Positions 44,672-46,661 of a stretch of DNA of 46,661 bases are shown piece after piece. Within the stretch, counting starts at the first letter, position 1; each line of letters starts with the position of its first letter. Under the pieces are notes generated by a model. The model searched no databases. It was given only the letters and a program-made list of their open reading frames with translations, and was not told the origin of the DNA. This DNA comes from Acidimicrobiaceae bacterium (GTDB lineage: Bacteria; Actinomycetota; Acidimicrobiia; Acidimicrobiales; Poriferisodalaceae), in the NCBI GenBank assembly GCA_002722565.1, contig PBMG01000014.1, positions 1-46,661 of the forward strand, given 5' to 3'. Position numbers and translations under genes: made by a program.

Positions 44672-45492
44672 CGTCCCGAAAAGTCGGGTGGCCGTTTAGA
44701 AAAAAATGCCGCCAAACCTTCGGCTCGATCATCCGTGGCGGCCAACTGGTGATTCAGGTCACCTTCAAGTCTTAGGCCATCTCGCAACGGGAGTTCACTA
44801 CCTCTATGCACGGCTTCCTTGGCCATCTGAAGAGCCAAGGGCCCGCAGGCCATTAGTAATTCAACGGTCTTTGCTAATTCGACCCCATCACCTTGGTCTA
44901 TTGAATTGAGAAGCCCCCAGAGCTGGGCAGTCGTCGCATCAATTTCAGTTCCTAACAAGAGCATTGACGCCGCGCGACCATGGGAAACAGCTCTTGGCAA
45001 ACGTTGAGTTCCGCCCCACATCGGAAGCAGGCCCTGTGTGGGCTCTTTAAGTGAAAAGCGGCTGTCTGGCGTACCGATACGTATGTCGCTGGCGAGCGCT
45101 ATCTCTAAGCCGCCCGAACTACATACACCCGAAAGCAAAGAAACGACCGGAATTTTTAGAGTCGAGACCGCTGTTGCCGGATCAGGAGATACTAATTGCG
45201 GGTCAAAATCCTCAGCAAAGCCTGTACAAAAGTCTGGACCAAGTGATTTAAGCAGCACGATTCGGATATCGCGTTCCTCTTGAATGCGCAGACATGCCGC
45301 ATTGATTTCCGTTGCCGTGCGCGCATCAAGGGCACCGCCAGGCATGGTCACTGTAGCTACATGACCATCGGCTGATGTTGTAACGGCGACCGAATCGGAC
45401 TGCAGAGTGGTCCTCGCGGTTTCGTCGTATGCCGACTGATCAGTCGGCAGATTTAGTTTTCTTAGGCTCTTGCAGCTGCATATCTTTACCAT
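44668..45492 (-). CDS. Enoyl-CoA hydratase/isomerase (crotonase) family protein
   Basis: Up to 274 residues. The crotonase features are KSLGPDFCTGFAEDFDP, LLSGVCSSGGLEIALASDIRIGTPDSRFSL and GLLPMWGGTQRLPRAVSHGRA. The true start is uncertain: ATG 45492 lies within the small downstream gene and its first residues do not look family-like, whereas family similarity begins near SVAVTTSADGHVATVTM. A CTG at 45405 preceded by GAGG is a possible start, and would remove the overlap. It begins an operon with a CoA-transferase-like gene and another crotonase. Confidence 0.82.
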   Translation of the reverse strand: MVKICSCKSLRKLNLPTDQSAYDETARTTLQSDSVAVTTSADGHVATVTMPGGALDARTATEINAACLRIQEERDIRIVLLKSLGPDFCTGFAEDFDPQLVSPDPATAVSTLKIPVVSLLSGVCSSGGLEIALASDIRIGTPDSRFSLKEPTQGLLPMWGGTQRLPRAVSHGRAASMLLLGTEIDATTAQLWGLLNSIDQGDGVELAKTVELLMACGPLALQMAKEAVHRGSELPLRDGLRLEGDLNHQLAATDDRAEGLAAFFSKRPPDFSGR

Positions 45493-45697
45493 TGCACTGC
45501 AACGTGATCGCGCCTGGCTTGGTGACCAGAACTTCGATTCCCGTATCTTCGTCTTGGTAGCGCTTCCCGACTTTTAGGCCTTCGCCGCCTTCATTGTGGG
45601 TTATATCGCCTTCTCCGCCTTTGGTCACGATGACTTGAACACCGCCGTCGAAGTCGAGACGGTCACCTGCTTTGGTCGCCACTATGCGTACCCCCAT
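45440..45697 (-). CDS. Small desulforedoxin-like protein without the metal cysteines
   Basis: An 85-residue protein. The second half, VGKRYQDEDTGIEVLVTKPG and LQCNGKDMQL, follows the desulforedoxin pattern GKRY-C-x2-C-G-x-EVLVTK-x-G-x-L-CC-G-x-M, but only one cysteine (C68) remains. The first half repeats the unit: GDRLDFDGGVQVIVTKGGEG. A V-x-TK-x-G string occurs three times (7-11, 23-27, 57-62). Loss of iron ligands implies a structural or binding role. No strong Shine-Dalgarno is seen before the ATG at 45697. Confidence 0.75.
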   Translation of the reverse strand: MGVRIVATKAGDRLDFDGGVQVIVTKGGEGDITHNEGGEGLKVGKRYQDEDTGIEVLVTKPGAITLQCNGKDMQLQEPKKTKSAD

Positions 45698-45781
45698 GTC
45701 GATGGAACTTTCAAAGAAAGCTACCGTACATCAAGTTACTTTTTTGCACCTCATTGGGAACTCAACCGCGAGAATGGGTAT

Positions 45782-46661
45782 ATGAAGACAGCTCTAGTCA
45801 TTGGCGGTACCGGTCCAACCGGGCCATATGTTGTGAACGGGCTGATAGACCGAGGCTTTCAGGTCACGATTCTTCACACCGGACGTCACGAAACCGATCT
45901 CATTGGTCCAGAAGTGGAACATATCCATACTGATCCTTTTAACGTCACTCAAACCTCCGAGGACATAGGAAACAGAACCTTTGATCTCGCAGTTGTGATG
46001 TATGGGCGATTAAGGGATCTTGCGCAGTTACTTCGGGGAAAAGTCGACCACTTTGTGTCCATCGGCGGAGTCGGTGTGTATCAGGGTTTCGCAAACCCTG
46101 ATGACTTGTTCCCCGAGGGAATGCCCGTGCCACTTACACGAGACGCTGACCTGGTAGACGATCAGGAATCGTTTGTGAAGTTACGTCGGATTCGCGAAAC
46201 AGAAGAAGCAGTCTTTGAGACTCACCCCGAAGCCATACATCTGCGGTACCCCCAGTTGTATGGACCACGTCAGCTGCTTCCTCGTGAGTGGCCCATAGTT
46301 CGTCGCGCTCTTGACCGTCGACCATTTCTATTTGTCCCCGATGGTGGTCTCACGGTGAAAAGCCAAGCTTGGGTTGAGAACGCAGCCCATGCCACTTTGC
46401 TTGCAGTTGATCGACCATCAGCCGCCGTGGGGAATATTTATAACGTTTCAGACGAACATCTTTTCAGCATTCACCAGATCGCCGAAATCGTCGCAGATGA
46501 GCTCGGTCACAGTTGGGAAATAGTGTCACTTCCACAGGAAGTAGCGACATCCACGCGCCCATTGTTAACCAGCTGGTCAAGTTCTCATAGGGTGCTCGAT
46601 ATTCGCGACACAATCTCCGATTTGGGTTATCGGGACGTCGTGGACCCTGAGTTAGCTTGGC
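45782..46661 (+). CDS. NAD-dependent epimerase/dehydratase family protein, 3' truncated by the window end
   Basis: The frame is open from ATG 45782 to the window end, giving at least 293 residues. The N-terminus TALVIGGTGPTGPYVVNGLIDRG is a Rossmann start with a GGTGPTG loop, a variant of GxxGxxG. Later it has SIGGVGVYQGF, LRYPQLYGPRQ and YNVSDEHLFSIHQIAEIVADELG, as in extended SDRs and isoflavone-reductase-like proteins. It likely modifies a sugar nucleotide or is a reductase. The catalytic Tyr-Lys pair is not clear. It is divergent from the desulforedoxin-like gene. Confidence 0.85.
   Translation, partial: MKTALVIGGTGPTGPYVVNGLIDRGFQVTILHTGRHETDLIGPEVEHIHTDPFNVTQTSEDIGNRTFDLAVVMYGRLRDLAQLLRGKVDHFVSIGGVGVYQGFANPDDLFPEGMPVPLTRDADLVDDQESFVKLRRIRETEEAVFETHPEAIHLRYPQLYGPRQLLPREWPIVRRALDRRPFLFVPDGGLTVKSQAWVENAAHATLLAVDRPSAAVGNIYNVSDEHLFSIHQIAEIVADELGHSWEIVSLPQEVATSTRPLLTSWSSSHRVLDIRDTISDLGYRDVVDPELAW

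Overview
The window is a dense bacterial chromosome segment with about 43 genes, short intergenic gaps and no stretch over 300 bases without a gene. I see no tRNA, rRNA, insertion sequence, CRISPR array or phage gene. The gene content points to an actinobacterium: a DUF3516 helicase, two luciferase-like (probably F420- or flavin-dependent) oxidoreductases, a homologue of the mycothiol-dependent nitroreductase Rv2466c, a GpgS-type glucosyl-3-phosphoglycerate synthase, and many class III CoA-transferases. The moderate GC and this gene mix fit an environmental, possibly marine, Acidimicrobiia-like lineage. That placement is an inference.

The most important result is that three genes contain an in-frame TGA exactly where their families carry the catalytic cysteine. 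Each TGA is followed 10-14 nt later by a strong hairpin with a (C)GU apical loop, as expected of bacterial SECIS elements. They are a peroxiredoxin (7306-7773, U44 in TPGUT), a glycine-reductase selenoprotein-B-like protein (21660-22565, U170 in UPVC) and an Rv2466c-like DsbA-fold oxidoreductase (39393-40016, U13 in UPWC). A standard gene caller truncates or splits all three. The cell should therefore have selenocysteine machinery, although none lies in this window.

Layout. 1-4466: end of a sugar-lactone oxidase, a helicase, a tiny membrane ORF and guaB. 4540-9761: a glucosylglycerate module (gpgS and a convergent GH13_18 phosphorylase), the selenoprotein peroxiredoxin, and a divergent copper amine oxidase that would make hydrogen peroxide. 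9886-17254: acyl-CoA synthetase, two luciferase-like enzymes, a PNPOx-like protein, an acyl-CoA-dehydrogenase-fold flavoprotein and a D-aminoacylase-like hydrolase. 17294-22565 (minus): one run of six genes led by the GrdB-like selenoprotein. 22669-28630: MaoC hydratase, acyl-CoA dehydrogenase, CoA-transferase, two SDRs and an amidohydrolase. 28642-31884 (minus): DUF1015 protein, MFS transporter and SDR. 31966-39269: an HSL-type esterase, then four minus-strand genes (two CoA-transferases, one a double-domain fusion; an amidohydrolase; an acyl-CoA ligase). 39393-42949: the UPWC selenoprotein translationally coupled to an amidohydrolase, a small unknown gene and a CoA-transferase. 43002-46661: two enoyl-CoA hydratases around an oddly ordered CoA-transferase, a small desulforedoxin-like protein lacking the metal cysteines, and the start of an NAD-dependent epimerase.

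Much of the window looks like catabolism of unknown carboxylic acids as CoA thioesters: activation by ligases or CoA-transferases, dehydrogenation, hydration, alcohol oxidation and ring or amide hydrolysis. Redox selenoproteins are placed among these operons. Start/stop overlaps of the GTGA or ATGA type are common and imply translational coupling.
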